64,000 nucleotides of DNA, taken from assembly GCF_027912835.1 (NCBI RefSeq), contig NZ_CP115768.1, positions 2,393,501 through 2,457,500 of the forward strand, read 5' to 3'. Each line of letters starts with the position of its first letter. Position 1 is the stretch's first letter. Position numbers and translations under genes: made by a program. Below are positions 18,302 to 29,111 of the stretch, piece after piece. The notes under the pieces are model-generated. The model was not told the origin of the DNA and made no database searches. It worked only from the letters and a program-made list of their open reading frames with translations. This DNA is from Paracoccus sediminicola (GTDB lineage Bacteria > Pseudomonadota > Alphaproteobacteria > Rhodobacterales > Rhodobacteraceae).

Positions 18302-18465
18302 AGGTTTTCCTTTCTGAAAGTCCGGACGCCGGAGGCCGCGAAACGGGAGCATGCGTTGCGCGCGGTCTCCGGTCGGGGCCGGCATTGCCGCGCATCGCGA
18401 TCAGCCCGGTGGCCTGCGACGTGGCGCGGACAAGCCGGGCGTCCGCGCACCGCACTGTCATGAGC

Positions 18466-19380
18466 TTATGCCGCCTCATCGCGGTCCAGCCCCGCTTCCA
18501 CCGCCATGCGGCGCAGCGCGTCATGGCCCATCGACTGGTAGTGCCGCGGGTCGCGGAGTTCGGGATCCTGTTCGGCCTCGATCACCAGCCAGCCATCGTA
18601 ACCGGCCTCTGCCGCGATGCGCAGGATCGGCGCGAAATCCACGCAGCCCTCGGGATCGCCTGGCACGGTGAAGGCGCCGCGGCGGACACCCTCGATGAAG
18701 GAGAGCCCCTCGGCGCGGACCGCCTCCATCACCGGCTGCCGTATATTCTTGCAGTGTATATGGCCGACACGGTCGATATATCTGCGCGCCAAATCCTCAG
18801 GGTCGGCGCCGCCGAAGCTTGCATGGCCGGTGTCGAGCAGCAGATACACATCCGGCTCGGCAGCCGCCATGAAACGGTCGATATCGTCGGCGCTCTCGAC
18901 GCAAGAGCCGACATGATGATGATAGCAGAAGCGCATCCCCTGCGCGCTGGCATGAGCGGCCAGATCATTGATGCCGGTCATCAGCCGGTCCCATTCGTCA
19001 TCGGTCAGGATCGGGCGGTCATTGGCCGCCACCTGATCGTTGCCATGCACCGAATTCGAGCATTCGCAGATGATGATGAGATCGCTTCCCGCAGCCTTGG
19101 ACATGGCGATATGGGCATCCATCGCCGCGCGCTCGACCTCCGGCGTCGAGCCGGTGGCCAGGATATTCGACGAATGCCAGCCGCCGATGAAGCCCAGCCC
19201 GTAAGCGCCGAGGGCCGCTTTCAGCTCATCGCCATCCGAGGGCATCTTGTGGCCCTTTTCGATGCCGTCAAAGCCGATCTCGCGGCAATCCGACAGGCAG
19301 TCCTTTAGCGAGAGATGCGCGCCGATGCTCTGGTCGTCGTCATTCGACCAGGCGATGGGATTGGTGCCGTAGCGGATCAT
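18466..19380 (-). CDS. iolE: myo-inosose-2 dehydratase (IolE)
   Basis: A 304-residue TIM-barrel protein of the expected length, starting IRYGTNPIAWSNDD. Other typical blocks are GFIGGWHSSNIL, FCYHHHVGSCVES and LLLDTGHASFGGADP. It removes water from 2-keto-myo-inositol to give 3D-(3,5/4)-trihydroxycyclohexane-1,2-dione. The start is 7 bp from the iolD stop, so translation is likely coupled. Confidence 0.96.
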   Translation of the reverse strand: MIRYGTNPIAWSNDDDQSIGAHLSLKDCLSDCREIGFDGIEKGHKMPSDGDELKAALGAYGLGFIGGWHSSNILATGSTPEVERAAMDAHIAMSKAAGSDLIIICECSNSVHGNDQVAANDRPILTDDEWDRLMTGINDLAAHASAQGMRFCYHHHVGSCVESADDIDRFMAAAEPDVYLLLDTGHASFGGADPEDLARRYIDRVGHIHCKNIRQPVMEAVRAEGLSFIEGVRRGAFTVPGDPEGCVDFAPILRIAAEAGYDGWLVIEAEQDPELRDPRHYQSMGHDALRRMAVEAGLDRDEAA

Positions 19381-19387
19381 GTCACCC

Positions 19388-21223
19388 TCAATTCACGAGC
19401 CGCTGTTGCGCGGCGTTCTTCAGATAATCGGCGTAGGCCGCTTTCAGTTTTTCCGTATCACCAACCTCTGGCACGGCAACGTCCCACCAATGCCCCGCGC
19501 CGTCCAGCCCGTCGCCGGGTCCGGGCTCGGCGGTGGTGTCGATGACGATCACGGTCGGGATATCACGTGTCCGGGCCTGCGCGATTTCGATTTCGAGTTC
19601 GGCGATGTTCTCGGCCTTCACCGCATGGGCGCCCATACTGGCGGCATGGGCGACAAAGTCGATCTGCGGCTGCGCCTCGATATTGCTGTGGGCATAGAGA
19701 TTGTTGAACGGAACACCGCCAGTGCCCTGCTGCAGGCGGTTGATGCAGCCATAGCCGCGATTATCGGTCAGCACGACGGTAAAGGGCACGCGACGCATCA
19801 CCGCCGTGGCCAGTTCGCTGTTCATCATCATATAGCTGCCGTCGCCGACGAAGCAGATCACCTCGCGATCCGGTCGGGCCAGTTTCAGCCCCATCGCGCC
19901 CGCGATTTCATAGCCCATGCAGCTATAGCCGTATTCCATGTGATAGCCGTGGCGGCTGGCCTGCCACAGCAGCTTCAGCGCGCCGGGCATGGTGCCGGCG
20001 GCGCACATGGCGATGGCGTCCTCGCCGGTGGCGCGCTGCACCGCGCCGATCACCTGCGCATCGGTCGGCAGCGCGTTGGTATCCGAAGGCGCCGCACAAT
20101 GCGCATCGACCGCCCTCAGCCAGTCGGCGCGCGATTGCGGCCGGGCGGCATCGGCGCGGTAATCGCCCAAGGCATCCGTCAGCGCCTCAAGCGCGACCCT
20201 CGCATCCGCCACAAGGCCCACCGCGCCATGCTTGGCCGCGTCATAGGGCTGGATATTGATGCTGGTCAGCTTCGCCTCTCCGAACAGCGTCCGCGAGCCG
20301 GTGGTGAAATCCTGCAGCCGCGTGCCGATGCCGATCACCAGATCGGCCTGCGCCGCCATCTCATTGGCTGCGGCCGCGCCATCGACGCCGGCCGCGCCAT
20401 AATTCATCGCATGGGATTGCGGCAGGGCGGATTTGCCCGCCTGCGTCTCGATCACCGGAATATTGTGGCGGCTGGCGAATTCGGCCAGCGCATCCTCGGC
20501 CTGCGCATAGATCACGCCCCCACCGGCCACGATCACCGGAGCCTTGGCGGTGCGGATCAGTTCCGCGACGTCCTCCAGTTCCGCCGGATCGGGGGCGGGG
20601 CGGCGGATCCGCCAGACACGCGGTTCGAAGAACGCGACCGGCCAGTCATAGCCTTCCGCCTGCACATCCTGACAGAAGGACAGGCAGACCGGCCCGCAAT
20701 TCGCCGGGTCGGTCATCACGGCCATGGCGCGGGGAAGTGCGGTCAGCAGGTGCTCGGGCCGGGTGATGCGGTCGAAATAGCGCGTCACGGGGCGGAAACA
20801 GTCATTGGCGCTGATCGTGCCATCGTCGAAAGCCTCGACCTGTTGCAGCACCGGATCGGGGCGGCGGTTGGCGAAGACATCGCCCGCGATGATCAGCAAG
20901 GGCAGCCGGTTCACATGCGCCAGCGCCGCCGCCGTCACCACATTCGTGGCCCCCGGCCCGATCGAGGTCGTCACCGCCTGCGCCCGCCTGCGCGCCTTTC
21001 CCTTGGCATAGGCGATCGCGGCATGGGCCATCGACTGCTCGTTCTGTCCGCGCCATGTCGGCAACGCCTCGCCGATCCCGTGCAGCGCCTCGCCGATACC
21101 CGCGACATTGCCATGACCGAAGATCGCCCAGACGCCTTCGATAAAGCGCGCGCCCTCATCGGTCATCTGCACGGAAAGCCAGCGGGTCATGGCCTGTGCG
21201 GCGGTCAGTCTGATCGTGGTCAT
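19388..21223 (-). CDS. iolD: 3D-(3,5/4)-trihydroxycyclohexane-1,2-dione acylhydrolase (IolD)
   Basis: A 611-residue thiamine-diphosphate enzyme that opens the inositol-derived ring to 5-deoxy-glucuronate. Three domains are visible: an N-terminal Pyr-type domain (QMTDEGARFIEGVWAIFGHG), a central domain, and a PP domain with GYSCMGYEIAGAMGLK and GDGSYMMMNSELATA (the GDG...N ThDP/Mg motif). Length fits the family. The start overlaps the iolC stop by ATGA. Confidence 0.96.
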   Translation of the reverse strand: MTTIRLTAAQAMTRWLSVQMTDEGARFIEGVWAIFGHGNVAGIGEALHGIGEALPTWRGQNEQSMAHAAIAYAKGKARRRAQAVTTSIGPGATNVVTAAALAHVNRLPLLIIAGDVFANRRPDPVLQQVEAFDDGTISANDCFRPVTRYFDRITRPEHLLTALPRAMAVMTDPANCGPVCLSFCQDVQAEGYDWPVAFFEPRVWRIRRPAPDPAELEDVAELIRTAKAPVIVAGGGVIYAQAEDALAEFASRHNIPVIETQAGKSALPQSHAMNYGAAGVDGAAAANEMAAQADLVIGIGTRLQDFTTGSRTLFGEAKLTSINIQPYDAAKHGAVGLVADARVALEALTDALGDYRADAARPQSRADWLRAVDAHCAAPSDTNALPTDAQVIGAVQRATGEDAIAMCAAGTMPGALKLLWQASRHGYHMEYGYSCMGYEIAGAMGLKLARPDREVICFVGDGSYMMMNSELATAVMRRVPFTVVLTDNRGYGCINRLQQGTGGVPFNNLYAHSNIEAQPQIDFVAHAASMGAHAVKAENIAELEIEIAQARTRDIPTVIVIDTTAEPGPGDGLDGAGHWWDVAVPEVGDTEKLKAAYADYLKNAAQQRLVN

Positions 21224-23139
21224 GCGGCCTCCTTCGCGGTCGCCCGCGCCTTGTCCCAGATTGCGCAGAGCGCGGCATAGCGGTCAGCCATCTGCCTGAC
21301 TGCCTCATCGTCGCCCATCTCGCCCTGTATCCATGCGCGCGCCGCATCGGCAAAGATCGTGCGGCCCACGGCGAAGCCGCGCACCAGATCGAAGCCCGCC
21401 GCGATGTCGAAGCTGGCCGCGAGCTTTTCCTTGGACGCGTCGAGGCCCAGCACCACGATGCCGCGCGTATGGCGGTCGTGGTCCTCTATGGCGGCGATGG
21501 CGTTCTGCCAGCCTGCGCGGGTCGTCATCGGCTCCAGCTTCCACCAGTCAGGATAAATCCCGGCGGCATAGAATTGCCGGATCAGCTTGGCCGTAGTCTG
21601 GTCGTCCACTGGCCCGACCTTGGACGGGATCACCTCCAGCAGAAATTCCAGCCCGTTGCGCCGCGCCGCTGCGTAAAGCCGGGCCATCGTCGCCTCTTGC
21701 TCGGCGCGCAACGCGGCATCGTCATCGGGATGGCAGAAGCACAGCACCTTCACCACATTCTCGCGCGCCCATTCCTGCAGGCCGCCGCAATCGGGGCCAA
21801 GCTCGGGTTCCAGCCTCAGCGGCCGCGAGCCCGGCCATTCCGCAGGCCGCCCGATCCACAGCCCCGAGCCTGAGGCCGCATGCAGCGCCGCACGCCCGAT
21901 GCGGTTGTCGCATAATATGCCATACCCCGGCTGACCATCCGCCACCTGAAGCGCGGCTTGCAGGCACAGCTGCTTGAACGCGCCGCCCTTCTCGGGCGTA
22001 TATCCCGGCATCTCCTCCAGCTGGCCGCGATGGTCGAAGGCGAAGACGCGCATTGTCGACCAGTCTCCCGCGCCGGGATTGGCGCGGTTGGTGGCCCGAT
22101 GCACCTGTTCCAGTTCGGCATCGTTGCGCAGATCGGGGCGTTGCACGCCGCGCCTCAGGAAGAATTCCAGCTCGGTCAGGCTGGGATAGGCCGGGGTGCA
22201 GCCATGGCGGCTGACGGCGAAGGCCCCGCAGGCATTCGCATATTCCAGCGCGCGCGGCCAGTCCTCGCCATCCAGCCAGCCCTTCATCAGCCCGGAAAAG
22301 AACCCGTCCCCCGCGCCGAGCACATTGAACACCTCGATGGGGAAGCCCGGACCGGTCTGGCCGTCGTCCAGACTGTCGGGGATCGCGCCTTCAAAGGCCA
22401 CCGCCCCGGCAGCCCCGCGCTTGCAGACCAGCGTGGCACCCGAAACCTGCCGCACCGCCCGGAGCGCCGCGATGGTGTCGGTCGAGCCGCCGGCGATGTG
22501 GAATTCCTCTTCGGTGCCGACGATCAGGTCGAAATAATGCAGAGTCGATTGCAGTTCCGCCGTCACCTTTTCGCTTTCGACAAAGCGGCTTTCGCCCTCG
22601 CCATGCCCGGCCACGCCCCAGAGATTCGGGCGATAGTCGATATCAAGCGCCGTCTTCGCCCCGTGCTTGCGCGCCAGTTCCAGCGCCCGGATCACCGCCG
22701 CCCGCGTCCGCGGATGCGAAAGATGCGTGCCGGTGGCCAGCACGGCGCGCGCCTCGGCGATGAAGCTTTCGTCGATATCCTCCTCGGTCAGCCCCATATC
22801 GGCGCAGTTCTCGCGATAGAAGATCAGCGGAAAGCTGTCCTCATCGCGAATGCCCAGCAGAACCAGCGCGGTCAGCCGCTCGGGATCTGTCTTGACGCCG
22901 CGCACATCGACGCCTTCGCGCAGCAACTGCTCGCGGATGAAGCGCCCCATATGTTCGTCGCCGACACCTGTGATGACGGCGGATTTGAGACCGAGCCGCG
23001 CCGTTCCGCAGGCGATATTCGTCGGAGACCCGCCGATATACTTGCTGAAAGACCCCATATCCTCCAGGCGGCCGCCGATCTGGTCGCCGTAAAGGTCGAC
23101 GCTGCTGCGGCCAATCGTGATCAGGTCAAGCGGTTTCAT
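21220..23139 (-). CDS. iolC: 5-dehydro-2-deoxygluconokinase with C-terminal DUF2090 aldolase-like domain (IolC)
   Basis: A 639-residue fusion. Residues 1 to about 330 are a PfkB sugar kinase with [15 protein letters not shown] and the catalytic [14 protein letters not shown]. It phosphorylates 2-deoxy-5-keto-gluconate. From about residue 340 on is a DUF2090 domain ([29 protein letters not shown]), thought to act as the aldolase (IolJ role) that follows. The start lies within the upstream Gfo/Idh/MocA gene (14-bp overlap). This two-domain form is common in proteobacteria and explains why no separate iolJ is present. Confidence 0.94.
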   Translation of the reverse strand: MKPLDLITIGRSSVDLYGDQIGGRLEDMGSFSKYIGGSPTNIACGTARLGLKSAVITGVGDEHMGRFIREQLLREGVDVRGVKTDPERLTALVLLGIRDEDSFPLIFYRENCADMGLTEEDIDESFIAEARAVLATGTHLSHPRTRAAVIRALELARKHGAKTALDIDYRPNLWGVAGHGEGESRFVESEKVTAELQSTLHYFDLIVGTEEEFHIAGGSTDTIAALRAVRQVSGATLVCKRGAAGAVAFEGAIPDSLDDGQTGPGFPIEVFNVLGAGDGFFSGLMKGWLDGEDWPRALEYANACGAFAVSRHGCTPAYPSLTELEFFLRRGVQRPDLRNDAELEQVHRATNRANPGAGDWSTMRVFAFDHRGQLEEMPGYTPEKGGAFKQLCLQAALQVADGQPGYGILCDNRIGRAALHAASGSGLWIGRPAEWPGSRPLRLEPELGPDCGGLQEWARENVVKVLCFCHPDDDAALRAEQEATMARLYAAARRNGLEFLLEVIPSKVGPVDDQTTAKLIRQFYAAGIYPDWWKLEPMTTRAGWQNAIAAIEDHDRHTRGIVVLGLDASKEKLAASFDIAAGFDLVRGFAVGRTIFADAARAWIQGEMGDDEAVRQMADRYAALCAIWDKARATAKEAA

Positions 23140-24262
23140 GGAGACTCTCCTCGATCTTCACCGGCTGGCCCTCCGAGGCCGCCATGGCGTGGATGATCTG
23201 TTCGATATGAAGTCCGGCCGCGAAGTCCGGGCGGGCGGGCGCTCCGCCACAGATCGCCCGCAAAAGGTCGCGGCATTCGATGATCTTCAACTCGTTGAAG
23301 CCGAAATTATGACCCGGAGCCGGGCAGAAGGCCGCGAAATCGGGCTGTTCCGGGCCGGAAAGCTGGCGGGTGAAGCCCGGCTCTCCGGCCCGGTGCACCC
23401 AAAGCTCGTTCATGTTTTCCTGATCGAAAACAAGGCTGCCGTCGCTGCCATGCACTTCCCATTGCAGGCGGCATTTGCGGCCCCGTGCCACGCGCGAGGT
23501 GGCAAAGCTGCCCTGAGCGCCGGATGCGAAGCGGATCAGGGCCAGCGCACTGTCTTCATTTTCGACCGCGCGCGGGCCTTCGGCAAAGGGACGGCTGGCA
23601 ATGGCGATCTGGGTCATGGCGGTGACCTCCACTACGGGCCCCATGAGCGCGACCATCTGGCTGACCAGATGACAGCCGAGATCGCCCAGCACCCCCAGCC
23701 CGCCGCCTGCAAGGGTCATGCGCCACGACCACGGCAGGTCGGGATCGGCGGAATAATCCTCGTCATAGACACCGCGAAAGGCCAGCGGGCGACCAATCGC
23801 GCCGTTGGCGACCAGTTGCCGCGCCGCCTGAAAGGCCGGGCTACGAAGATAGTTATAGCCCAGAAGCGTGACCTGACCCGGATGCGCAGCGGCGAGATCG
23901 GCCATCGCTTGCGCATCGGCAAATGTCAGGGCCATCGGCTTTTCCAGCCAGACATGCTTGCCCGCCTTCAGCGCGGCCTCGGCCATCGGGCGGTGCAGCC
24001 CGTTCGGCGTGGTGATCGAGACGATATCGACGGCCGGGTCCACCACCGCCGTCTGCCAATCATCGCTGGCGCGGGCAAAGCCGAATTGCGCGGCATAATC
24101 GTGGGCCTTGTCGGCGGGGGTGTCGCAGAGGACTTCCAGCCTCGGATGGGCGCCACCAAAGACGGTGGCTGTATTGCGCCAGGCCATGGCATGGCATTTG
24201 CCCATGAAGCCGGTGCCGATCAGCGCCACACCGAGGGGTCGAGATGGCATGTGTTGTGTCAC
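23126..24262 (-). CDS. Gfo/Idh/MocA family oxidoreductase
   Basis: A 378-residue NAD(P)-dependent dehydrogenase. The Rossmann motif [18 protein letters not shown] is near residue 10. EKPMALT is the conserved lysine motif, and [16 protein letters not shown] carries the catalytic aspartate/histidine region. It is distinct from the iolG-like protein encoded further upstream. It may oxidise another inositol isomer (scyllo- or chiro-inositol) or a keto-inositol. The exact substrate is inferred only from its place between the transporter and iolC. Confidence 0.9.
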   Translation of the reverse strand: MTQHMPSRPLGVALIGTGFMGKCHAMAWRNTATVFGGAHPRLEVLCDTPADKAHDYAAQFGFARASDDWQTAVVDPAVDIVSITTPNGLHRPMAEAALKAGKHVWLEKPMALTFADAQAMADLAAAHPGQVTLLGYNYLRSPAFQAARQLVANGAIGRPLAFRGVYDEDYSADPDLPWSWRMTLAGGGLGVLGDLGCHLVSQMVALMGPVVEVTAMTQIAIASRPFAEGPRAVENEDSALALIRFASGAQGSFATSRVARGRKCRLQWEVHGSDGSLVFDQENMNELWVHRAGEPGFTRQLSGPEQPDFAAFCPAPGHNFGFNELKIIECRDLLRAICGGAPARPDFAAGLHIEQIIHAMAASEGQPVKIEESLHETA

Positions 24263-24320
24263 GACGTCTCCGTGTTGCTGAAGGGCGGGCGCGCGCGATC
24301 TGCCCCCGCCCCGATCGGTT

Positions 24321-25097
24321 TCAGATGGTGCCGCCCAGCGAACCTTCCAGCTGCGCCATCTCTTGCCCGCCAGCCATCATGTCCTGAAGCTGAGCGGAGT
24401 CGATTTCGCCCTTCACCGCGGTGCCGAGGGTCTGGCCGCGATTCAGCACGGTGAAACGGTCGCCCACGGCCATGGCGTGGCGCACGTTATGGCTGATGAA
24501 CACGACGCCGATGCCCTGATTGCGGACCCGGTCGATGGTGGCCAGAACGTTCGAGGTCTGGCGCACCCCCAGCGCCGAGGTCGGTTCGTCCAGGATCAGC
24601 ACCTTGGCCCCGAAATAGACCGCCCGCGCAATCGCGACCGTCTGGCGTTCGCCGCCCGACAGCGTGCCGACCGCCTGATCCGGCGCGCGCAGGTTGATGC
24701 CCATCTTGCGCATCTCTTCCATGGTGATCTCGTTGGCGCGGTCGATGTCGAAGCGCTTGACGATGCCACCCTTCTTGGGCTCTCGCCCCATGAAAAAATT
24801 GCGGGTGACGCTCATCAGCGGGATCATGGCGAGATCCTGGAAGACGGTGGCGATGCCGGCCTCCATCGCGTCGCGCGGGCTGTCGAAGCTGAGCGGCTTG
24901 CCTTCGAAGAAGATCTCGCCCGAGGTCGGCTTGTGAACGCCGGACATGGTCTTGATGAAGGTGGATTTGCCGGCGCCGTTATCGCCCAGAAGGCAGTGGC
25001 ATTCGCCGGGGCGCACATCGAAGGTCACGCCGTTCAGGGCGATGACATTGCCGAAATGCTTCTTGATGTTTTCCATGTGGATGATGGGATCGGACAT
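24321..25097 (-). CDS. Sugar (inositol-type) ABC transporter ATP-binding protein, single domain
   Basis: A 258-residue ATPase with Walker [10 protein letters not shown], signature [14 protein letters not shown] and Walker [13 protein letters not shown]. Sugar ABC ATPases of the RbsA/MglA class usually carry two such domains (about 500 residues). This one has only one, as in some FrcA/inositol-type importers. It follows the permease gene by 1 bp and works with the permease and binding protein at 25-27 kb. Together they form the likely inositol importer (IatA-like). Confidence 0.92.
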   Translation of the reverse strand: MSDPIIHMENIKKHFGNVIALNGVTFDVRPGECHCLLGDNGAGKSTFIKTMSGVHKPTSGEIFFEGKPLSFDSPRDAMEAGIATVFQDLAMIPLMSVTRNFFMGREPKKGGIVKRFDIDRANEITMEEMRKMGINLRAPDQAVGTLSGGERQTVAIARAVYFGAKVLILDEPTSALGVRQTSNVLATIDRVRNQGIGVVFISHNVRHAMAVGDRFTVLNRGQTLGTAVKGEIDSAQLQDMMAGGQEMAQLEGSLGGTI

Positions 25098-25098
25098 C

Positions 25099-26205
25099 TC
25101 AACGTTCCCCCGTCACGCGCTTGCGGATGACATTGTTGAAGACCACCGCCAGCAGCAGCATGCCGCCCAGGAAGACCTGGAACCAGTCCTGATCGAAATC
25201 GGTATAGGTCAGGCCAATGGTGACCATGCCGAAGATGATCGCTCCGAAGAAGGCGCCGATGGCCGAGCCATAACCGCCGGTCAGCAGGCAGCCGCCGATC
25301 ACCGCGGTGATGATCGCCTCGAACTCCTTCATGAAGCCGCGCCGCGCATCGGTTGACCCGGCGTCGATCACGGTGATGATCGCGACCAGAGCGGCGGCGC
25401 AGGCGGTCAGCATGAAGAGCGAGATCTTGACCCGCTTGACGGGCACGCCGGAATTGGCAGCGGCGTTGTCGTCGCCGCCGGTGGCGAAGATCCAGTTGCC
25501 GGCGGGCGTGCGCAGCAGGACGAAGGTGCAGACCAGCGCCATGGCGATGAACCACAGGATCTCGACCGGGATTCCCGGCACTTTCGGCGCGCCGGAGTTG
25601 AAGCTGTCGACGATGCCACGCTCGGCCAGCCAGGTGAAGAGACCGGGGAAGGCGTCGCCCGAGAAGATCGGCGTGAGAAAGTCGTTCTCCACCGCGTCGC
25701 GCACGCCGCGAAGCTGGGTCGAGCCGCCGGTGAACAGCTTCAGCCCCACCAGAGACGCACCGCGCAGGATGAACAGAAAGGCCAGCGTGACGATGAAGCT
25801 GGGCAGGCCGGTGCGGATGACGACATAGCCGTTCAGCGCCCCCATCGCCGCTGCGGCCAGCAGGGTCACCGGGATGGCCACGATCAGCGGCAATCCCATA
25901 TTCACGGCAAGCACACCGAAGATCAGCCCGGTGAAGGCCACCATGGAGCCGATGGAGAGGTCGAATTCTCCGCCGATCATCAGCATCGCGGCGGCGATAC
26001 CCAATATGCCAAGCTGCGCGGCTGGGGTCATGAAATTCATGATGCCGGACAGGGTGAACATGGTGCTGTCGGCGGTGATCAGAAAGAAGATCGTGACCAG
26101 AATGACACCGCCAATGGCGCCAAGCTCGGGTCGCTTCATCAAGCGGGTCGCGAACGATTCGGACTTGATCCGTTCGTCCGCCGTATTCGTGGCGTCCGTC
26201 GTCAT
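25099..26205 (-). CDS. Sugar (inositol-type) ABC transporter permease
   Basis: A 368-residue membrane protein of the RbsC/IatP class with about ten hydrophobic segments. It contains [15 protein letters not shown] and the EAA-like cytoplasmic region. The start at 26205 is set by GGTGGAGGA upstream; the ORF extends 24 bp further without a ribosome site. It would homodimerise to form the channel and pair with the adjacent ATPase and binding protein. It is 77 bp from the binding-protein gene, across a hairpin. Confidence 0.92.
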   Translation of the reverse strand: MTTDATNTADERIKSESFATRLMKRPELGAIGGVILVTIFFLITADSTMFTLSGIMNFMTPAAQLGILGIAAAMLMIGGEFDLSIGSMVAFTGLIFGVLAVNMGLPLIVAIPVTLLAAAAMGALNGYVVIRTGLPSFIVTLAFLFILRGASLVGLKLFTGGSTQLRGVRDAVENDFLTPIFSGDAFPGLFTWLAERGIVDSFNSGAPKVPGIPVEILWFIAMALVCTFVLLRTPAGNWIFATGGDDNAAANSGVPVKRVKISLFMLTACAAALVAIITVIDAGSTDARRGFMKEFEAIITAVIGGCLLTGGYGSAIGAFFGAIIFGMVTIGLTYTDFDQDWFQVFLGGMLLLAVVFNNVIRKRVTGER

Positions 26206-26241
26206 GGGGTCCTCCACCCTGATAATCACTGCGTGTCAGTT

Positions 26242-26276
26242 GCGGGCGCGCGCCTTAAATCATCGCGCGCGCCCGC
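26242..26276. other. GC hairpin between inositol binding-protein and permease genes
   Basis: A perfect 12-bp inverted repeat (26242-26253 with 26265-26276) and an 11-base loop, wholly GC in the stem. It follows the binding-protein stop by a few bases. No U-run is seen, so mRNA stabilisation or partial attenuation is more likely than full termination. Confidence 0.75.
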
Positions 26277-26282
26277 CTTCGA

Positions 26283-27200
26283 TCAGCGGATGCCTTCGGC
26301 GGAAAGATCGACCACCTGTTCGGCCTTGTCCTGCGTGACGAGGTTCGGCCCGGAGGGCACGTCGCCCGCCGGCATCAGCCCGTAATTCGCATTGAGCGCC
26401 AGGAAGCTGACCGGCAGATAACCCTGAAGAAATTGTTGCTGGTCGATGGCGAAGGTGGCGCGGCCATCGGCAACGGCCTCGAGGAAACCTGCCGACATGT
26501 CGAAAGTCGCGATCAGCACATCGTCCCGGCCGACGGCCTCGACGGCGTCGATCGACGGCTCGCCCACCAGCGGCGCGCTGAGACCGAGAATGGTGTCCAC
26601 TTCGGGATCGGATTCGAGCGCGGCGCGAACCTTGGACTGAACCTCGGTCGGGTCGGCCTGTGTCGGCACCACCTCGACAGGATTGCCGAAGCCTTCGGCA
26701 AAGCCCTCGCAGCGCTGGTCGAGCGCGACGTTGCCGACCTCCTGGTTGACGCAGATGCCCTTGGTGCCGCCAAGCGCGGCAAGCTCTTCTCCGGCTGCGA
26801 CGCCCGCGTCATATTCGGACTGGCCGACATGCAGAATCACCCCGAGATCGGCGGCGACATCGCCGCCGGAATTCATCGAGATGACCGGAATCCCGGCCTC
26901 GACCGCGCGCTGGATCGACGGCCCGAGTGCGTCGCCATCGGGGATCGACACGACGATCCCGTCGGGTTCCTGGTTGACGGCGGCGTCGATGAGCTGGCTC
27001 ATCTGGACCATGTCGAAGGTCTCGGGCGAGCGGAAATCGACGCTCGCGCCGGTATCCTCGCCGGCCTTGGCGGCGCCGTTCTTGACGACCGACCAGAACG
27101 GGTCATTGGCCTGACCATGCGCCACGACGACGATGTCCTGTGCCAGAGACGGGGCCGCGAGGGCCAACGTCATGGCGGAAGCTGCAAAAAGATGTTTCAT
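26283..27200 (-). CDS. Sugar (inositol-type) ABC transporter substrate-binding protein
   Basis: A 305-residue periplasmic-binding protein of the ribose/inositol class with signal peptide KHLFAASAMTLALAAPSLAQ. It has the two-lobe fold motifs AHGQANDPFWSVVKNGA and IPVISMNSGGD. The start at 27200 has GGAGGAG just upstream; the ORF extends much further, but only as antisense-like read-through. The iol genes on both sides make inositol the likely ligand (IbpA-like). The ligand itself is inferred. Confidence 0.93.
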   Translation of the reverse strand: MKHLFAASAMTLALAAPSLAQDIVVVAHGQANDPFWSVVKNGAAKAGEDTGASVDFRSPETFDMVQMSQLIDAAVNQEPDGIVVSIPDGDALGPSIQRAVEAGIPVISMNSGGDVAADLGVILHVGQSEYDAGVAAGEELAALGGTKGICVNQEVGNVALDQRCEGFAEGFGNPVEVVPTQADPTEVQSKVRAALESDPEVDTILGLSAPLVGEPSIDAVEAVGRDDVLIATFDMSAGFLEAVADGRATFAIDQQQFLQGYLPVSFLALNANYGLMPAGDVPSGPNLVTQDKAEQVVDLSAEGIR

Positions 27201-27246
27201 GGTTCTCCTCCCATTGGTGATGTGCGGGCGTTCCTCCACGCCCTTT

Positions 27247-28104
27247 TCAGCCAGCGCGTAACGCGCCGGATGGATTGGCCTGCTCGATCCGCCGGATGGC
27301 CTGGACCGAGCGGGCCAGAATCTGTTCGAGCGTATCACGATAGCCCGCGCCCTTGTCAGTGGTGAACGGGTCGGGACCGGGGGCGGCGGGTTCGATGATG
27401 ACCGGGCCGTCATATCCGATCCGGTCCAGCGCGGCGAATTGGGCGGCGAAATCGATATGACCGTCTCCGATCCCGCCGCGATTGGAATCTGCGACGTGAT
27501 AGAGCCCGATCCGGTCGCCACCCGCAAGCAGGGCGGCGGCGGGGTCGGCCTCTTCGATATTCATGTGGTAGGCGTCGGGCAGCAGGCTGAAATTCGATGC
27601 GCCGACACGTTCCAGCAGCGCCAGCCCCTCGGCGACGGTGCGGATCTGATGAGATTCGTAGCGGTTCAGGATCTCGAACACGACCGGCAGCCCTGCCTGT
27701 TGTGCGAGGGCGCAGATGCGGCGGGTGCTGTCGGCGAGATGCGCATCCTCGGTCGCCTGATCGCTGATCGGGCGGATGCGCTGCACGAGGCCGTGACAGG
27801 AGATGCGCGGCAGGCCGTCGGGTTGACCCAGCCGCCCCGCCCAGTCGATCAGCCTTTCGTAATAGGCCACCGCAGCGTCGCGGACTTCCTTTTCGGGATG
27901 CGAGATATCGGCGTCGCCGGGGGTGATGGAAAATACCGTCAGCCCGTGTTCCGCGAAGATGCGTCCCGCCTTGGCCGGGTCGATCCCGTCGACATCGCCA
28001 TGCAGCTCGACCCCGTCCAGCCCCGCGCGCCGGGCGCGGGCGGCGATGGCGGTCAGATCCTCGCCGCCGAAAATCCAGGTGCAGCATCCGGTCTGGCGCA
28101 TCAT
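27247..28104 (-). CDS. Sugar phosphate isomerase/epimerase (TIM barrel, IolI/IolH-like)
   Basis: A 285-residue xylose-isomerase-like TIM-barrel protein. It has GLDGVELHGDVDG near the N terminus, metal-ligand regions FEILNRYESH and LLPDAYHMNIEE, and HVADSNRGGIGDGHIDF. Related proteins in inositol operons include IolI (2-keto-myo-inositol isomerase) and IolH. Its ATGA overlap with iolG means translation is coupled. The isomer it acts on is unknown. The start at 28104 was chosen for this overlap and because the longer frame is shadow. Confidence 0.88.
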   Translation of the reverse strand: MMRQTGCCTWIFGGEDLTAIAARARRAGLDGVELHGDVDGIDPAKAGRIFAEHGLTVFSITPGDADISHPEKEVRDAAVAYYERLIDWAGRLGQPDGLPRISCHGLVQRIRPISDQATEDAHLADSTRRICALAQQAGLPVVFEILNRYESHQIRTVAEGLALLERVGASNFSLLPDAYHMNIEEADPAAALLAGGDRIGLYHVADSNRGGIGDGHIDFAAQFAALDRIGYDGPVIIEPAAPGPDPFTTDKGAGYRDTLEQILARSVQAIRRIEQANPSGALRAG

Positions 28105-29111
28105 TCCGCCCCCAGCATGTCGGGCGTGATCGCTACGCTGTCGCCGGATTGCGCCGAGCGTGTGGCCGCCTCGGCGCAGGCCAGCGCGGCGACGCCTTCG
28201 CGCAGGGTGACCGGCATCGCAGCGCCGGATTGGAGCGCGTCGATAAAGGCGGTCCATTCGATTTCGTAGGCGCGCATATAGCGTTCGAGGAAGAAATAGA
28301 CTGGCTTGGCGGCGCTGGCGCCGCTTGCGGTGATCTTTTCGACGGTGTTTTCCAGCATGTTCTTGGCCGAAAGCAGCCCCTCCGAGCCGAGCAGCTCGAT
28401 CCGCTGGTCATAGCCGTAACCGGCCCGGCGCGAATTTTTGATGACGCAGATGCGCCCATCGTCCCATTGCAGGATGACGGCGGCGGTATCGACATCGCCC
28501 GCCGTGCCGATTTCAGGATCGACCATGGCGCTGCCCGTGGCGCTGACACGCGCGGGCGGGCCGCCGAAGATCCAGCAGGCAATATCGAAATCATGGATCA
28601 TCATGTCCCGGAACAGTCCGCCGGAGACCTTGATATAGTCGATGGGCGGCGGCGCTGGATCGAATGAGGTGATCGACAGGAGCTCGCCCTTGCCGATCTC
28701 TCCCGCGTCATAGGCGGCCTTGAGCGCGGCGAATTGCGGATCGAAACGCCGGTTGAAGCCGACCATGACAGGCTGGCCGCTGGCCTCGGCGGTTTTCAGA
28801 GTGGCAAGCGCACGGTCCAGCGACAGATCGACGGGCTTTTCGCACAGCACCGCCTTGCCTGCCGCGGTGGCGCGCTCGATCAGGTCGGAATGGGTGTCGG
28901 TCGAGGTCGCAATAAGCACTGCGTCGATTTCGTCATCGGCCAGGATATCGTCGATGCTTCTGACTTCGGCGCCGATCTGCCCGGCCAGCTTGCGCGCTGC
29001 TTCGGGGATGGCGTCGGCCACGGCGACAAGCCGAGATCCGTCATGGGCGGTTATGGATTTCGCGTGGACCTGACCGATCCGGCCGGCCCCAAGCAACGCT
29101 ACCTTCATCAT
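28101..29111 (-). CDS. iolG: Inositol 2-dehydrogenase (IolG), Gfo/Idh/MocA family
   Basis: A 336-residue NAD-dependent dehydrogenase with Rossmann KVALLGAGRIGQVHAKSI, the EKPVDLS lysine motif and GGLFRDMMIHDFDIACWI with catalytic aspartate/histidine, all characteristic of inositol dehydrogenases. It oxidises myo-inositol to 2-keto-myo-inositol, the substrate of IolE. It is the first gene of the minus-strand iol run, directly downstream of the LacI operator region. A second ATG three bases in is an equally possible start. Confidence 0.93.
   Translation of the reverse strand: MMKVALLGAGRIGQVHAKSITAHDGSRLVAVADAIPEAARKLAGQIGAEVRSIDDILADDEIDAVLIATSTDTHSDLIERATAAGKAVLCEKPVDLSLDRALATLKTAEASGQPVMVGFNRRFDPQFAALKAAYDAGEIGKGELLSITSFDPAPPPIDYIKVSGGLFRDMMIHDFDIACWIFGGPPARVSATGSAMVDPEIGTAGDVDTAAVILQWDDGRICVIKNSRRAGYGYDQRIELLGSEGLLSAKNMLENTVEKITASGASAAKPVYFFLERYMRAYEIEWTAFIDALQSGAAMPVTLREGVAALACAEAATRSAQSGDSVAITPDMLGAE

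Noticed and set aside
19379..21280. 633-codon plus-strand open frame opposite iolD
   Set aside because: Shadow of a clear iolD on the other strand; composition is typical of antisense reading of high-GC genes.
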